Shown: in pieces, positions 1 to 11,128 of the stretch | Position numbering within the stretch: the stretch's first letter is position 1 | How the letters are laid out: each line of letters starts with the position of its first letter | Assembly: GCF_000026945.1 (NCBI RefSeq) | Contig: NC_012862.1 | Coordinates: 1,666,501-1,730,500 of the forward strand | Source of the DNA: Candida dubliniensis CD36 | Taxonomy: Eukaryota > Ascomycota > Pichiomycetes > Serinales > Debaryomycetaceae | Length of the DNA: 64,000 nucleotides | Direction: 5' to 3' | Made by a program: the position numbers and the translations under genes | Notes under the pieces: generated by a model | Told to the model about the DNA's origin: nothing | What the model saw: only the letters and a program-made list of their open reading frames with translations | Database searches by the model: none

Positions 1-1017
1 ATTGTTGATAAAACCGAATTGATGATTACATTAGGTGGAGATGGGACAATTTTACATGGAGTTAGTTTATTTCTGAATGTTGTTGTTCCACCAATATTAT
101 CATTTGCTATGGGTACATTAGGATTTTTATTACCATTTGATTTTAAAAATTATAAACAAACATTTCGAGAAGTTTATGAAGGTAGAAGTAAAGCATTACA
201 TAGAAATCGATTGGAATGTCATGTCATCAGAAAACAAATAGTTAAAACTTTGGATGATGGAGAAAGAGCTAATAAAAAATTGAAAACTAATGGGGAAAAA
301 AGTATATCAAAGCTTAAAGAAGAACAATCTTCAAGTAGTAATGGTTCTAGAAAAATTAAAGAAATGATTCATGCTATGAATGATGTCACTATTCATCGTG
401 GGAGTTCACCAAATTTGACATCATTAGATATTTATATTGATAATGAATTTTTCACTACCACTTTTGCTGATGGAGTTATATTTGCAACACCAACTGGATC
501 AACGGCGTATTCATTATCATCAGGGGGATCAATAACTCATCCTTCTGTCCCTTGTGTTTTATTAACTCCAATTTGTCCGCGGTCTTTATCATTTAGACCA
601 TTAATCTTGCCTAGTCTGTCAGATATAATGATTAGATTGTCTGAAAGTAATAGAAATCAAAGAATTGAATTAACCATAGATGGTATAACTCAACCTGATC
701 TTCATCCTGGCGATGAAGTACATATCACGTCGGAAGTAGCTATTACTTCAGGTGGTCAGTCTTTATTGTCTAGTACTGGTGGTGGTAACAAAACTACTAG
801 CACCAGTACCAGTGCCGGTACTAGCAGCGGCAGCAGCGGCAGCAGTACCAGTAGTAGCCCTAGTGGTAGTGGAAACAACACTAGTGGTAGTTATGGTGAC
901 AAAAATGGAATTTGGTGTGTTGCCACTAATCAAAACCAATGGTCAAAAGATTTGAATAGTTTATTGGGATTCAATAGTTCGTTCAGAGATCAAAAGGGGA
1001 AACGATTACATCTATAG
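1..1017 (+). CDS. UTR1: NAD kinase, Utr1/Yef1 type (5' end outside window)
   Basis: This is the C-terminal part of an ATP-NAD kinase, which phosphorylates NAD(H) to NADP(H), probably in the cytosol. The frame is open from base 1, so the N-terminus lies outside the window. The family hallmark GGDGT is seen within the first 20 codons (LGGDGTILHG). The second conserved block, FADGVIFATPTGSTAYSLSS, lies near nt 465-530 and contains the NAD-binding TPTGSTAY segment. HPSVPCVLLTPICPRSLSFRP follows, which is typical of fungal Utr1 rather than mitochondrial Pos5. Two low-complexity insertions are visible: a Lys/Ser-rich loop around nt 240-360, and a Ser/Thr/Gly-rich stretch around nt 760-900 just before the C-terminal tail (GIWCVATNQNQW). 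Identity as an NAD kinase is secure. Assignment to Utr1 rather than Yef1 is by overall resemblance. Confidence 0.9.
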   Translation: MVDKTELMITLGGDGTILHGVSLFLNVVVPPILSFAMGTLGFLLPFDFKNYKQTFREVYEGRSKALHRNRLECHVIRKQIVKTLDDGERANKKLKTNGEKSISKLKEEQSSSSNGSRKIKEMIHAMNDVTIHRGSSPNLTSLDIYIDNEFFTTTFADGVIFATPTGSTAYSLSSGGSITHPSVPCVLLTPICPRSLSFRPLILPSLSDIMIRLSESNRNQRIELTIDGITQPDLHPGDEVHITSEVAITSGGQSLLSSTGGGNKTTSTSTSAGTSSGSSGSSTSSSPSGSGNNTSGSYGDKNGIWCVATNQNQWSKDLNSLLGFNSSFRDQKGKRLHL

Positions 1018-4000
1018 AAAGAAATAGAACAAATGAGGAAGAAGAGGAAAAGGGTTTGCTATTAGTGATAGAATCTCTTTATGTATTTCCCAAAAAGGAT
1101 ATTTTGTCTTAAATAGATTTGCAACCCATAACAGCATGTTTTTTTTTTTTTTTCTATAGACGTCTTGTAGAATTAGTTATTTCTGTTGCCAAATAAAAAG
1201 TTGAAAAAAACCTACTACCATTGGTGTTGCCAAAAAAGATACAGCTAAGGAAGTCATTCTTTTTTTGCTTCATTACAAGAACACAAACCATTACAGACTT
1301 CATGAATAGTTTAAATAATAACATTTACGGAAAAACTGGAATTGTCAGTTTTTCACTCACTTTTAATATCCAAACGACAGAGGTTTTGCCTATAAATGCT
1401 CTTGCTGGAATTTTAAAATGGATTGATTTCTAACTCCCATCAAATGGTATACTACTGACTATGACTTGCAAGAACCTTCTTAATAGAAATTGCACACATT
1501 AACTACAAATGATTTAGTAGACTGTGTGGAAAACTGTTAATTGGGCCAATGCAAATGAAATGCGACCAATACGTGAAATTTGACATGGGGCCTATTGTTG
1601 TAATTCACCTCGCGGAAAAAAAAAAAATAAATCCAACAATACAATGCTAAGTAGAAAGGTGGCACCACGTTCAAATTTACGAGATCAAGACCAACCAAAC
1701 TATTCTCACAAAAACCACCAAAGAGTGGTTTTCACATTTTTCAAACGAACGACATACAATTTGGCAAGAGAAGCAATTAGTGTTAATTTAGGAGCCACCA
1801 GAAGTAGAAACTGATTAACTGAAATAATTTGATCCTATTTATATTGTACTTTTTAAGGTCACTTATAACTGGGTTCGAATTTCAAACAAGCATCCCCAAC
1901 TTTTTGCGAACCCGGTGTGAGAAAACTGAAAATTTTCTTGGAAAATCTTACTAAAATGTTATCCATGGAAAAAAAAAAACTTAGTTTCAAATTTCCAAAA
2001 AGGGGGAATTAACAAATCTGCTCAGATTGTGAAGAATCAGAAGAGTATTACTTAAGTTTTCCAAGATTTTGAAAATTGATATTGCTGATGAATAAGAAAG
2101 AAAGAAAGAAAGAAAGAAAAAAAAAGCCATAAGGACAATGCCTATTATGGAGAATTGGAATGTATTGTTTCTATCAACAATTGATTTGTTCTTGTGGTTG
2201 TAATGAATAATAGCTATCTACAATTTCTCGTCAAATAAGATTCATTTTTTGTTGTTGTGGGAGAAACTTTGTTTTCATCTTGCCCTTTCACCCTCTCCTG
2301 TTGCTTAGGGCTTTTGTTGAAAATTGGATTTTACAAGATAGAAGTTGATTTACACCCCCCCTTCATGGTAACAGTGGTAACCTCGTCTTATCATGTCCAT
2401 AGTCACAAATGCTGGCCTCCGCCAAATATGTGGCCGAGCTTTTCCGAGTGAGTGAGAAAAAAATGAATTAAAACTCTATTTTTAAAATGGCGTACCAATT
2501 GACGTATTCAATGATGAGGATAATAATTCAGTTCAAAAAAATTTGGCATGCATTATGGTTTTGCCTTACCACGTAAGGACATAATAAATAAGTAATAAGT
2601 TCATCAGAAGTTTAGTGAAAGGTGTAGATGTATGTTTGTCAACGGGTGCAATTGAATAAGAAAGCGAAAAACAAAAATCCGGAATTGCCTGTGCTAGAAC
2701 GAATTGGAATTTGAAGATGAAAAAATAAAACAATTTTTACACCCGGGGTGCAATGAACCTAATAGCCAGATGATGATTATTATTCCTTGATTGTTGTTCC
2801 TTTTTTTTTTTTCTTTTCTTATTTTTGCGTTGATTAAACAGAAATTGCCACAAAACCAAGATTATTCATATCAAAAAAAAAAAGAACCAGTAGCCTATTT
2901 ACACCCCCTATTGGCACCCCCATTTCAAGAAAATGATGAACGAATAATAATAATCACAAAATATTATTATTAACTTTTCCTTACTGATTACTGATTGCTT
3001 TTTTTTGGTTTGGCTTTTGTTTGCCTTCCAATTTGCCAGGTGGGTGGGGGGTGGGTAATTGAGTGAAGTACAATTCTGGGCAACTAACAAATACTTGTGA
3101 GCTTCTGTCAATTGTAATTCCTGAAGTGGCCTTGTAGCGAGCTTTTCTTTTTTGCCATCCGTTTTTGTTGTTTTTGTTTTGTTTTGTCATTTTTTCCTTT
3201 TTCTGCGTCCAAATTGTCTCTTCTTCTCCTCCTCCTTCCATCTTGCATTTCTTGTCTGATTTCCTACGTCTCGGTGTTTCCTGTAATATTTTTTCTTTCT
3301 TTTTTTTTTTTTTTTTTTCTCTCTTTTTCTGCCCCATAATTCAAAATCCTGAGATTAACCGTATAAAAGAGCATTTTCAATTTATTAATATCACGCACGT
3401 CACATATTAAATTCCAAACATTCCTTCTCAACAGTCATAACACAACAAGAACAATCACAACAATCACAACAGGAACAAACATTGAGTGAAACAGAGAGTG
3501 AGACAGAGAAAAAAAAGAAATATAAATATAATAATAGAAATATCCACCAAAATCCACCAAACCAATTTACTACCCATACACACACACACACACACAGACT
3601 TTCAAAAAAACTTCAACAAGCACCCAAAGAAAAAAAAAAAAATAAAGAAAAAGAGAAAGAAAAAAAAATTTAACCCTGTTGTCCACTTCTTTTTTTATTT
3701 AATTTTTACTTTATTTTCTTTTTCTTTTTATTTTTAAAATCAATCATCAATCACATTCAACAACAACCTATCGAAGAAAAAGGTAAAGAAATAAGTAACT
3801 AATTGGAACAAATTACAATATTTGGTTTATTTCATTCATTCATTCATTCCATTTCCAATTATTAACTCATTGTACACAAATTATCACTAAGAAGAGATTA
3901 TCATTTTTTTTTTTTGTTTTTAAACAACATACTCCAATCTAGACAGTTATAGCGTTAGTCACCCACCCGCATACATTGTGAACTCTTTTCAACTTTCTCC

Positions 4001-4243
4001 CTCCCCACTGTTGGCATTTTTTTTTTTTTTTCGCTAGGACTTTCAACGAGAAGAAGAAAAAAACAACAACCCTTTACCAACTATTCATTTCTTTATTTGA
4101 ATTGTATTATCTCATTTTTGAATTATTGTATTTCTACCTTGATATACATTTTTTTTTGAAACAAAATAGGTCCCAAACCCTTTTTATTGGTAGCTGTTTG
4201 AACTATTTTTTTTTTTCCCTCCGAAATTAAAGAACAGAAAAAG
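1018..4243. promoter_or_regulatory. Long gene-free upstream region of SSN6
   Basis: About 3.2 kb between the NAD kinase stop and the SSN6 start. I see no convincing gene here; the short open frames are low-complexity or lack an ATG. It holds many homopolymer T/A runs, an AAAG tract near 2096-2120, a CA dinucleotide run at 3578-3596 and an 8-bp inverted repeat at 1711-1732. The 3.1-4.2 kb part is strongly CT-rich on the plus strand, as is common in leaders and promoters of this clade. It probably acts as an extended promoter and 5' UTR for SSN6. Confidence 0.5.
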
Positions 4244-4489
4244 ATGTATGCGACAGCCCATACAATTAAACAACAACAGCCACAGCAACATCCTCCACCA
4301 CCACCATTGAATGGCGGACTACATGCTGGTGGGGCTCCTCCAAATTCTCATGAAGCTGCAGCCCTTTCTCAGCAACAACAACAGCAGCATCATAATGGGC
4401 CTGGTATCATTGTTGCTGCAGCAGCAGCTTCTGCTAACCAACAAGCTGCTCAAGTCCGAGCTCAACAACAACAACAACAGCAGCAGCAG

Positions 4490-4521
<32 letters not shown>

Positions 4522-7474
4522 GCAACAACAACAATTACCAAGTTCAGCAGCTCTTAATGAAACTACAGCATCAACTTGGTTAGCCATTGGTTCATTGGCT
4601 GAGAGTTTAGGTGACATTGAGCGTGCGTTAACTTCTTACGATTCTGCTTTAAGACATGCACCAAATAACCCTGATGTTTTAATTAAATTAGCAAATACTT
4701 ATCGTGCAAAAGATCAATTTCTTAAGGCTGCTGAATTATATGAACAGGCCCTTAATTTCCATGCCGAGAATGGTGAAACCTGGGGGTTATTAGGTCATTG
4801 TTATTTGATGTTGGATGATTTACAAAGAGCCTATGCTGCTTACCAACGTGCTTTGTTTTATTTAGAAAACCCCAACATTCCAAAATTGTGGCATGGAATT
4901 GGTATTTTATATGACAGATATGGTTCATTGGAATATGCTGAAGAAGCCTTTGTAAGAGTTTTGGATTTGGATCCAAATTTCGACAAGGCCAATGAAATTT
5001 ATTTCCGTTTAGGGATCATTTATAAGCATCAAGGTAAACTACAACCAGCATTAGAATGTTTCCAATACATTTTGAATAACCCACCACACCCATTAACACA
5101 ACCAGATGTTTGGTTTCAAATTGGTTCAGTGTTGGAACAACAAAAGGATTGGAATGGTGCTAAGGAAGCGTATGAAAAAGTGTTGCAAGTAAATCCTCAT
5201 CATGCAAAGGTTTTGCAACAATTGGGTTGTCTTTATTCTCAAGCAGAATCAAACCCACCAACACCAGCTAATGGCGCAACACAACTGTATAAACCATTCC
5301 AACAAGATTTGAACATTGCTTTGAAATATTTAAAGCAATCTTTGGATATTGATCAAAGTGATGCTCATTCATGGTACTATTTGGGTAGGGTAGAAATGAT
5401 CAGAGGTGATTTCACTGCAGCTTATGAGGCGTTCCAACAAGCTGTCAATCGAGATGCAAGAAATCCAACATTCTGGTGCTCAATTGGGGTTTTGTATTAC
5501 CAAATAAGTCAATATCGTGATGCATTGGATGCTTACACCAGGGCTATTAGATTAAATCCTTATATCAGTGAAGTATGGTATGATTTAGGGACTTTATATG
5601 AGACTTGTAATAATCAAATTAGTGACGCATTGGATGCTTATCGACAAGCAGAAAGGTTGGATCCAAACAATCCTCATATAAAGGCCAGATTAGAACAATT
5701 GATCAAGTATCAACAAGAAGGAAATACTCATCCACCTCAACCACCTCCAAGTTCTCAACAACCTAGGTTGCCTCAAGGAATGGTTTTGGAAAGTAGTCAA
5801 CAACAACAACAGCAGCAGCAACAACAATCACAATCACAACCACAACCACAACCACAACCACAACCACAACAGCCACCTCAAATTCAATCACAACCACCTT
5901 TACTTCAACACCAGTCACCATTGCCTCCACAACAAGTCCATTCATTACATCAGCAAGTTACAAAGCCTTTAGTGAATCAACAACAAAGTCCACCACCACC
6001 TCATTTGATGAATATGGGACAATCAGGACAACAAATACCACCACCTCTTCCACCACAAACTCAACAGCCTCCTCAAATCCAAGAGAAACCACAATCTCAA
6101 GAACAGCAACCACCACAACCACAACATCAGCCTCAACACAATCAAAATCAACTGCCTCAATTGGCTCAATTACCGCCACAGCATTCGCACCCTTTAACCC
6201 ATTCACAAGGTGTACCTCAACAAAGGAATGGCTTGCCGGATCCATTGCAAAGGTCTACTAGCCTTGGGACAGTTCAATCACACACACCACAACCACAACA
6301 GCCACAACAACAACAACCACCACCACACATTGCACCAGTTCGACAGGAGCAAGTTAACCAGGTTCCTTCAATTTACCTGAATCCTAGAGCAGCTGAGACA
6401 ACACTTCCTCAAATCAGCAAACCAAATGAACCAACAACACAAGCTCCTGACTACAAAAAAGAGGAACCTAAATCAGGGACTACGGTTTCTGCTCCAGTTT
6501 CCGAACCTTCTAAAGTTCAAACCCAAACTACAAACCAGGAACCAGAACCAACACCAGCAGCACCAAAACCAGCACAAGCTGCAGAAGCAGCACCAGTACC
6601 GGTATCTGCTCCGGCTTCTAACCCAGATGGTGAAACCAAACCAGATTCTGTATCTGCTACTACTCCTGCTACATCAACTAGTACAAATGCTGTACCAGTA
6701 CCAGTATCTCAAGTTGTTGAACCATCAACTACTATTGAGGAGAAGAAACTCCCGGAAACTGAGCAGAATGTTTCACAAGTAGAAAAATCTATCGAATCTC
6801 AATCAGAGACAGTCCCAGCTCGAGGTCCAGCAGTAGCAACAACTGTAACAACTGAACCAGCTCCTGGTGATAATGATGTTGAAATGGCTGCTAGTAAAAG
6901 TGCAACACCTGTACCTCAAAATACAGTAGAACAAGATACCACAGTTTCTGACGCCACAAAGGTACCAGAATCCAATGGTAAACATGACTTAGAAGATAAA
7001 AACTATGAAGATAAAGTTTTAAAAAAACCAACTGTTGAAACAGCTACTGAATCTATATCTGACAAACAACCTGTTGAAAAAGAAAATGAAAAAGTTGAAG
7101 AACAACCAAGTTCTGAAAAGAAAGAAGAGGTCAATGGGTCTATTAAGAAACCATTAGAGAATGAAAATAACGTTGATGTTCCTCAATTTTCAGCGAATAT
7201 CACTGGTCCAAATGAACAAACAAAATCAGGAGAAGAAGGCAAAGAAGTTGATACAGTCAAGACAAGTCCAGCAAAGGAAGAATCCAAGGAAGCATTACCA
7301 TCATCTACTGAGAGTGCGCCAGGACAAGTTGTGGAGAAAGACAATAAAGAGAAAGAGAAAGAGAAAGATGAAGATGAAGTGATGGCTGATGATGAAGATA
7401 AAGCCAAGAAGGATGAAAATCCAGAACCTCCAATGAGGAAAATTGAAGAAGATGAAAATTATGATGATGAATAG
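4244..7474 (+). CDS. SSN6: General transcriptional corepressor Ssn6/Cyc8 (TPR protein)
   Basis: Ssn6 (Cyc8) partners Tup1 in the general corepressor that DNA-bound regulators recruit to silence target genes; in Candida this includes filamentation and switching programmes. The 1076-residue protein has a Q/P/A-rich N-terminus with a poly-Q run at about residues 74-97. An array of TPR units follows from about 110 to 490; examples are WLAIGSLAESLGDIERAL, GLLGHCYLMLDDLQRAY and WYYLGRVEMIRGDFTAAYEAF. Then comes a long P/Q-rich middle (about 495-700) and an acidic, Lys/Glu-rich tail ending ENYDDE. TPR number and spacing fit Cyc8, with the array near the N-terminus. The ATG follows an A-rich context and nothing in frame upstream is plausible. 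It converges with the RING-CH gene on the other strand. Glutamine tracts are mixed CAA/CAG and likely to vary in length between strains. Confidence 0.95.
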
Positions 7475-7785
7475 AAAATAGAGAAGAAAAGGAAAAAAGG
7501 AGGTGTGTTTTATTTTAAACAGGATATGAAAAAAAAAAAAAGTGATAATGTATATGATAGTTGAATATATATATATACATGTATATTTGACGATTTACAA
7601 TTGTTGTTAAAATGTTTCAGTGGTGGTGGTGATAGTGGTTTTTTTTTTTTGTTTTTTTGTATTAAATTGTTATTATGGTGTTAATTTTTTTTTTTGTTAT
7701 TTTGTATAAACTATGTATTTTATTTTATTCTACTATATATATATATCTTTGTAAAGTTATGAATGTGAACCATTTGAGGGGATGG
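7475..7785. other. Intergenic, between convergent SSN6 and RING-CH genes
   Basis: About 310 bases of T-rich and TA-repeat sequence (for example around 7566-7577 and 7733-7745). It must contain the 3' UTRs and polyadenylation signals of both genes. No other feature seen. Confidence 0.5.
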
Positions 7786-10119
7786 TTAAAAATTGAATCC
7801 ACCAGGGATATTAAAATCTGATTCATCAATTAAACCTAATTCAACAAGTCTATGCATTGTAAATGATTCATCACTATCATCAGTCACCAAATCCAATTCA
7901 TCATCATCATCATCATCATCACCAGTGTTGTTATTACCATCTTCATTATTAGAAATGGGAAATATATTTTCTTCATTATTATTATTAATACTATGATTAT
8001 CATTAGGATGGAAAATAGTTGAAGTTACATCTTTTAATATTTGACTATCTTGTAAATTTAATGGTTCAATTTTTGACATTTGTTGAACTTTTAATTTAGT
8101 TAAATATAAATTAATTAATTCTTTAATTATTGAAATCATAATTAATCCAATTAAATTTCCAATTAAAATTTTCTTTTCTATAGATAACTCTCCTTTAAGA
8201 TTAAGATTAAGATTATTGAATAAAATTGGATAAAGTGGATAAATTATAAGATTATTTAATTTTGAACTTAAAAATGGCCAAATTAAAGTAGTTAAACTTT
8301 TTATAATTATATTTTGATGAGAATATTGATTTGATGATGATGATAATAATATTATTGAGGAATAATCATTTTTTAAACAAGTTAAAGTATATTTCCATTG
8401 AATTAGAATTTTCAATTTTAAATAAATAAACCAAGTTGATTTAATTTTTAAAAAAAATAAAATTTTCCCATAAATATGTTTTATAAATGGTGATATAAAT
8501 TTTATCAACATATTCATAATATTATTTTTCCTAATATATGGATTAATTTTAATGAATTTAATTAATTTTTTATCAATTTTTTTAGTTATATTTTGATTTA
8601 TTTTATAATGTAATTTTTTTAAATCATTTAATTGATTATTTAAATCTTCTAAAAGATCAATATCTTTACTTGATAAATTATTAACTATAATTCTTGGTCT
8701 AATCCCCATAATTAAATTAAAATATTGTCGATTAAAAATTAATTTATAAATAAATAAATCATAAATCCATCTTATAGGAATAATTAATGATATAATATTT
8801 CTTGAATCAAACCAATTAATTCCTTTAAATAATTTTCCCCAAGTGAAAATATTAGAAATATTGGAAAAATCCCATGGAGTTTTAAATAAATTAATAAATT
8901 GTTGAGAAAAATTTTTAATTAATGATTTTAATAATTTATGATCACCAATTGATGATATATAACTTAATAACATAGTTTCAGTTAAAATTGAATTGAATTT
9001 ATCTTTCCCCATAAAACAATTTAATATTGATGATGATCGAGCTCGATACATCACAATTGGTAATACTGGAATTCGAGAAAATTTAAATGGATCAATTAAT
9101 CCTTGAATTAATCCTTGTTCTAAATTATCAACCATATAAGAATTAGAATTGTCATTCCTAGTACCAAATAATATTTTACTTAAAGTTTGATAACTTGATT
9201 GAGTTTGTAAAGTTGATGTTGATGATTTTTTCGATAAAATTCTTACTAATATTGGTGATGGAATTATACAATCCATCATTTTTAATCCACAAGTGGTTAA
9301 TCCAATATATCCCATAGATAAAATACCAGTTAATGCCGAAGTAATACCAACAAATACTCCACCATATTGAACCATTCGAGAAATTATTGTTTTCATCGAT
9401 GAATGTAAAGCTAATACTGGTGATCGAGTCATGGAAAATATAATATCTTGTTTACATTGAGGACATGGTGCTAATATATAAACAAGATATTCATTATCTT
9501 GATGAGTGGTGTCATTACCAGCAGCGGTAGCAGTAGCCGTAGTAGTTGATGGCTCTGTTGATGGACGACGACTAATTGGGAATCCTCCAGGTATAGTAGT
9601 ATTATCACTATTGTTCTCATTATTATTGTCTATGATTTCTATTGAATTCACACCTCCTGTAGTCACCGTACTTAACCAATCCAGTAATGCTTGAGTAGAT
9701 AAATTTATTTCAATACGAGTAGTAGTAGTAGTATTAGTATTAGTAGTTTGTTCTAATGGAACGGCACCTGTCCCTACACCTAAATCACCAATAGTAGACT
9801 CATTATCATTTTCAAGGTTAATATTATTATTATTATTATTATTACTATTATCTCTTGAAATCAATCTTGATGATGATTTCCGATGTGCACGAATTATATG
9901 TAATTTATCAGAAGGAACAGAATTAAACCAATCTAATAAACATTTCCTATGAGTAATTATTGAACATGTTGAACAAGGAGAAATTAAATCTTTACCATCA
10001 GCAATTGTACCAAATGGAGGGATATCAGTATCTGAACCTAAACAAAGACTACAAATTTTGTTTGATGAGGATGAGGAAGAAGATGACTCAGTATCAGTAT
10101 CTATATCTGTATTTGACAT
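7786..10119 (-). CDS. Membrane protein with split RING-CH-like zinc finger (putative E3 ligase)
   Basis: I do not recognise a named orthologue. The start used is the ATG at 10119 (MSNTDIDTD), giving 777 aa. The open frame runs further upstream only through poly-Leu/poly-Pro sequence derived from a G-run and GAA repeats. Near the N-terminus, C23-x2-C26, C49-x2-C52 and H57-x2-C60 are followed, after an Asn/Thr/Ser-rich insertion, by C219-x2-C222. Together these fit the C4HC3 order of RING-CH (MARCH-type) fingers. Hydrophobic segments follow: GGVFVGITSALTGILSMGYIG just after the finger, and others toward the C-terminus such as KKILIGNLIGLIMISIIKEL. The protein ends in an Asp-rich stretch and NIPGGFNF; IPGGF also occurs near residue 176. 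I infer a membrane-anchored ubiquitin ligase of an internal membrane. Activity is unproven because of the split finger. Confidence 0.6.
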   Translation of the reverse strand: MSNTDIDTDTESSSSSSSSNKICSLCLGSDTDIPPFGTIADGKDLISPCSTCSIITHRKCLLDWFNSVPSDKLHIIRAHRKSSSRLISRDNSNNNNNNNINLENDNESTIGDLGVGTGAVPLEQTTNTNTTTTTRIEINLSTQALLDWLSTVTTGGVNSIEIIDNNNENNSDNTTIPGGFPISRRPSTEPSTTTATATAAGNDTTHQDNEYLVYILAPCPQCKQDIIFSMTRSPVLALHSSMKTIISRMVQYGGVFVGITSALTGILSMGYIGLTTCGLKMMDCIIPSPILVRILSKKSSTSTLQTQSSYQTLSKILFGTRNDNSNSYMVDNLEQGLIQGLIDPFKFSRIPVLPIVMYRARSSSILNCFMGKDKFNSILTETMLLSYISSIGDHKLLKSLIKNFSQQFINLFKTPWDFSNISNIFTWGKLFKGINWFDSRNIISLIIPIRWIYDLFIYKLIFNRQYFNLIMGIRPRIIVNNLSSKDIDLLEDLNNQLNDLKKLHYKINQNITKKIDKKLIKFIKINPYIRKNNIMNMLIKFISPFIKHIYGKILFFLKIKSTWFIYLKLKILIQWKYTLTCLKNDYSSIILLSSSSNQYSHQNIIIKSLTTLIWPFLSSKLNNLIIYPLYPILFNNLNLNLKGELSIEKKILIGNLIGLIMISIIKELINLYLTKLKVQQMSKIEPLNLQDSQILKDVTSTIFHPNDNHSINNNNEENIFPISNNEDGNNNTGDDDDDDDELDLVTDDSDESFTMHRLVELGLIDESDFNIPGGFNF

Positions 10120-10247
10120 GATTAAATGATATGGGTTTAAAATAAGAAGAAGTAGTAGTAGAAGAAGAAGAAGAAGTTTATCCTTGATCTTTTTCCATCC
10201 CCAGACAAAAATTGAATTTGTTGAGTGCGTCAATTTAATTAATTTAT

Positions 10248-10261
10248 GGGGGGGGGGGGGG

Positions 10262-10284
<23 letters not shown>
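10248..10284. repeat. G14 homopolymer followed by GA-rich repeat
   Basis: A run of 14 G (10248-10261) is followed by AGAGAGAAAGAG-type purine repeat, about 130 bases upstream of the RING-CH gene start. It lies in that gene's leader or promoter and is likely to vary in length. Confidence 0.8.
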
Positions 10285-10292
<8 letters not shown>

Positions 10293-10417
10293 TACCAAAA
10301 GCAATGATCATGTGGAGAGCTTTAAAACAAACAAACTATACTTCTAATATAAGAGGAAAGGCATAACCACATTTACAATGTAGTCAATATAGATCTATAT
10401 ATGAGTAGTTGGTGAAG

Positions 10418-11128
10418 CTAAAGGGTGGTAATCTGTTGAGCAAGTTCTAAACCTTTAGCAAAATGATACAATCTTGCATCAACAGTACAATTCTCTCTTT
10501 GACAAATTTCTTCTAAAGAATTCAATAAATTATTTAAAGGTAAAGTGAAAGTAATTATAAATTCACCTGGTTCTAATTTTGGTTGTGGAGATTGATTTCG
10601 TGGATCATTTAAATCAACATCAACATAAGCTAAAACCATATTAGCATTAGTTAAACCGGGATCACTAAATATTGGAATTGATTGAGATTTAAAAGTTCCA
10701 TAATAACCTGTTTCTTCAATTAATTCTCTTATAGCAGTAGATTCTATTGATTCATTAGGATCAATTAATCCCGCAGGTAATTCAATAACTACTTGTTCAG
10801 TGGGGGGACGGAATTGTTTAACAAGTACTATTTCCTTTTCTTTCCCATGATTTGAATTATGTAAAATTGATACAATTGATACCGCATCTATATTAGTTGT
10901 AGTTGATCTTGTTGTTCTAATGGCCATTTCCCATACTCGAGAATTACCATTAGGATCATTATAATTGATTTTTTTCGTTTGAATCCATTTCCCATTAGTT
11001 AAAGGTTCAATTGAAGTTATTTTAGCTTTGAATGGCGAGTTTTTAATTGGAGTTGATGAAGACATGAAACGTTTAAATAATGTTGTTGTTGTTGTTGTTG
11101 TTGCAGGTTTGAATAATTGTTTAAACAT
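10418..11128 (-). CDS. YSA1: Nudix hydrolase, ADP-ribose pyrophosphatase (Ysa1-like)
   Basis: Hydrolyses ADP-ribose and related nucleotide sugars to AMP and a sugar phosphate, clearing reactive ADP-ribose. The 236-residue protein carries a complete Nudix box at about residues 120-142: GLIDPNESIESTAIREL then IEETGY, matching GX5EX7REUXEEXGU. VLVKQFRPPTEQVVIELPAG before the box and SDPGLTNANMVLAYVDV after it are typical of the Ysa1/ADPRase subgroup. The first about 22 residues (MFKQLFKPAT, a Thr run, LFKRF) are basic and free of acidic residues, like a mitochondrial presequence. A second ATG at residue 22 (MSSSTPIKN) could give a cytosolic form. It shares a 324-bp divergent intergenic region with SUS1. 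Identity as a Nudix ADPRase is strong; dual targeting is inference. Confidence 0.9.
   Translation of the reverse strand: MFKQLFKPATTTTTTTLFKRFMSSSTPIKNSPFKAKITSIEPLTNGKWIQTKKINYNDPNGNSRVWEMAIRTTRSTTTNIDAVSIVSILHNSNHGKEKEIVLVKQFRPPTEQVVIELPAGLIDPNESIESTAIRELIEETGYYGTFKSQSIPIFSDPGLTNANMVLAYVDVDLNDPRNQSPQPKLEPGEFIITFTLPLNNLLNSLEEICQRENCTVDARLYHFAKGLELAQQITTL

Noticed and set aside
1221..1433. 70-codon plus-strand frame after the NAD kinase gene
   Set aside because: No ATG at its start, no domain, and low-complexity content.
1869..1880. GGGTTCGAATTT, resembling a tRNA B box
   Set aside because: No A box, acceptor stem or cloverleaf could be matched around it. No tRNA gene was recognised anywhere in the window.
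10120..10311. N-terminal extension of the RING-CH frame with poly-Leu
   Set aside because: The extension derives from GAA/TAG repeats and a G14 run. The ATG at 10119 gives a plausible start, so the leader is treated as non-coding.
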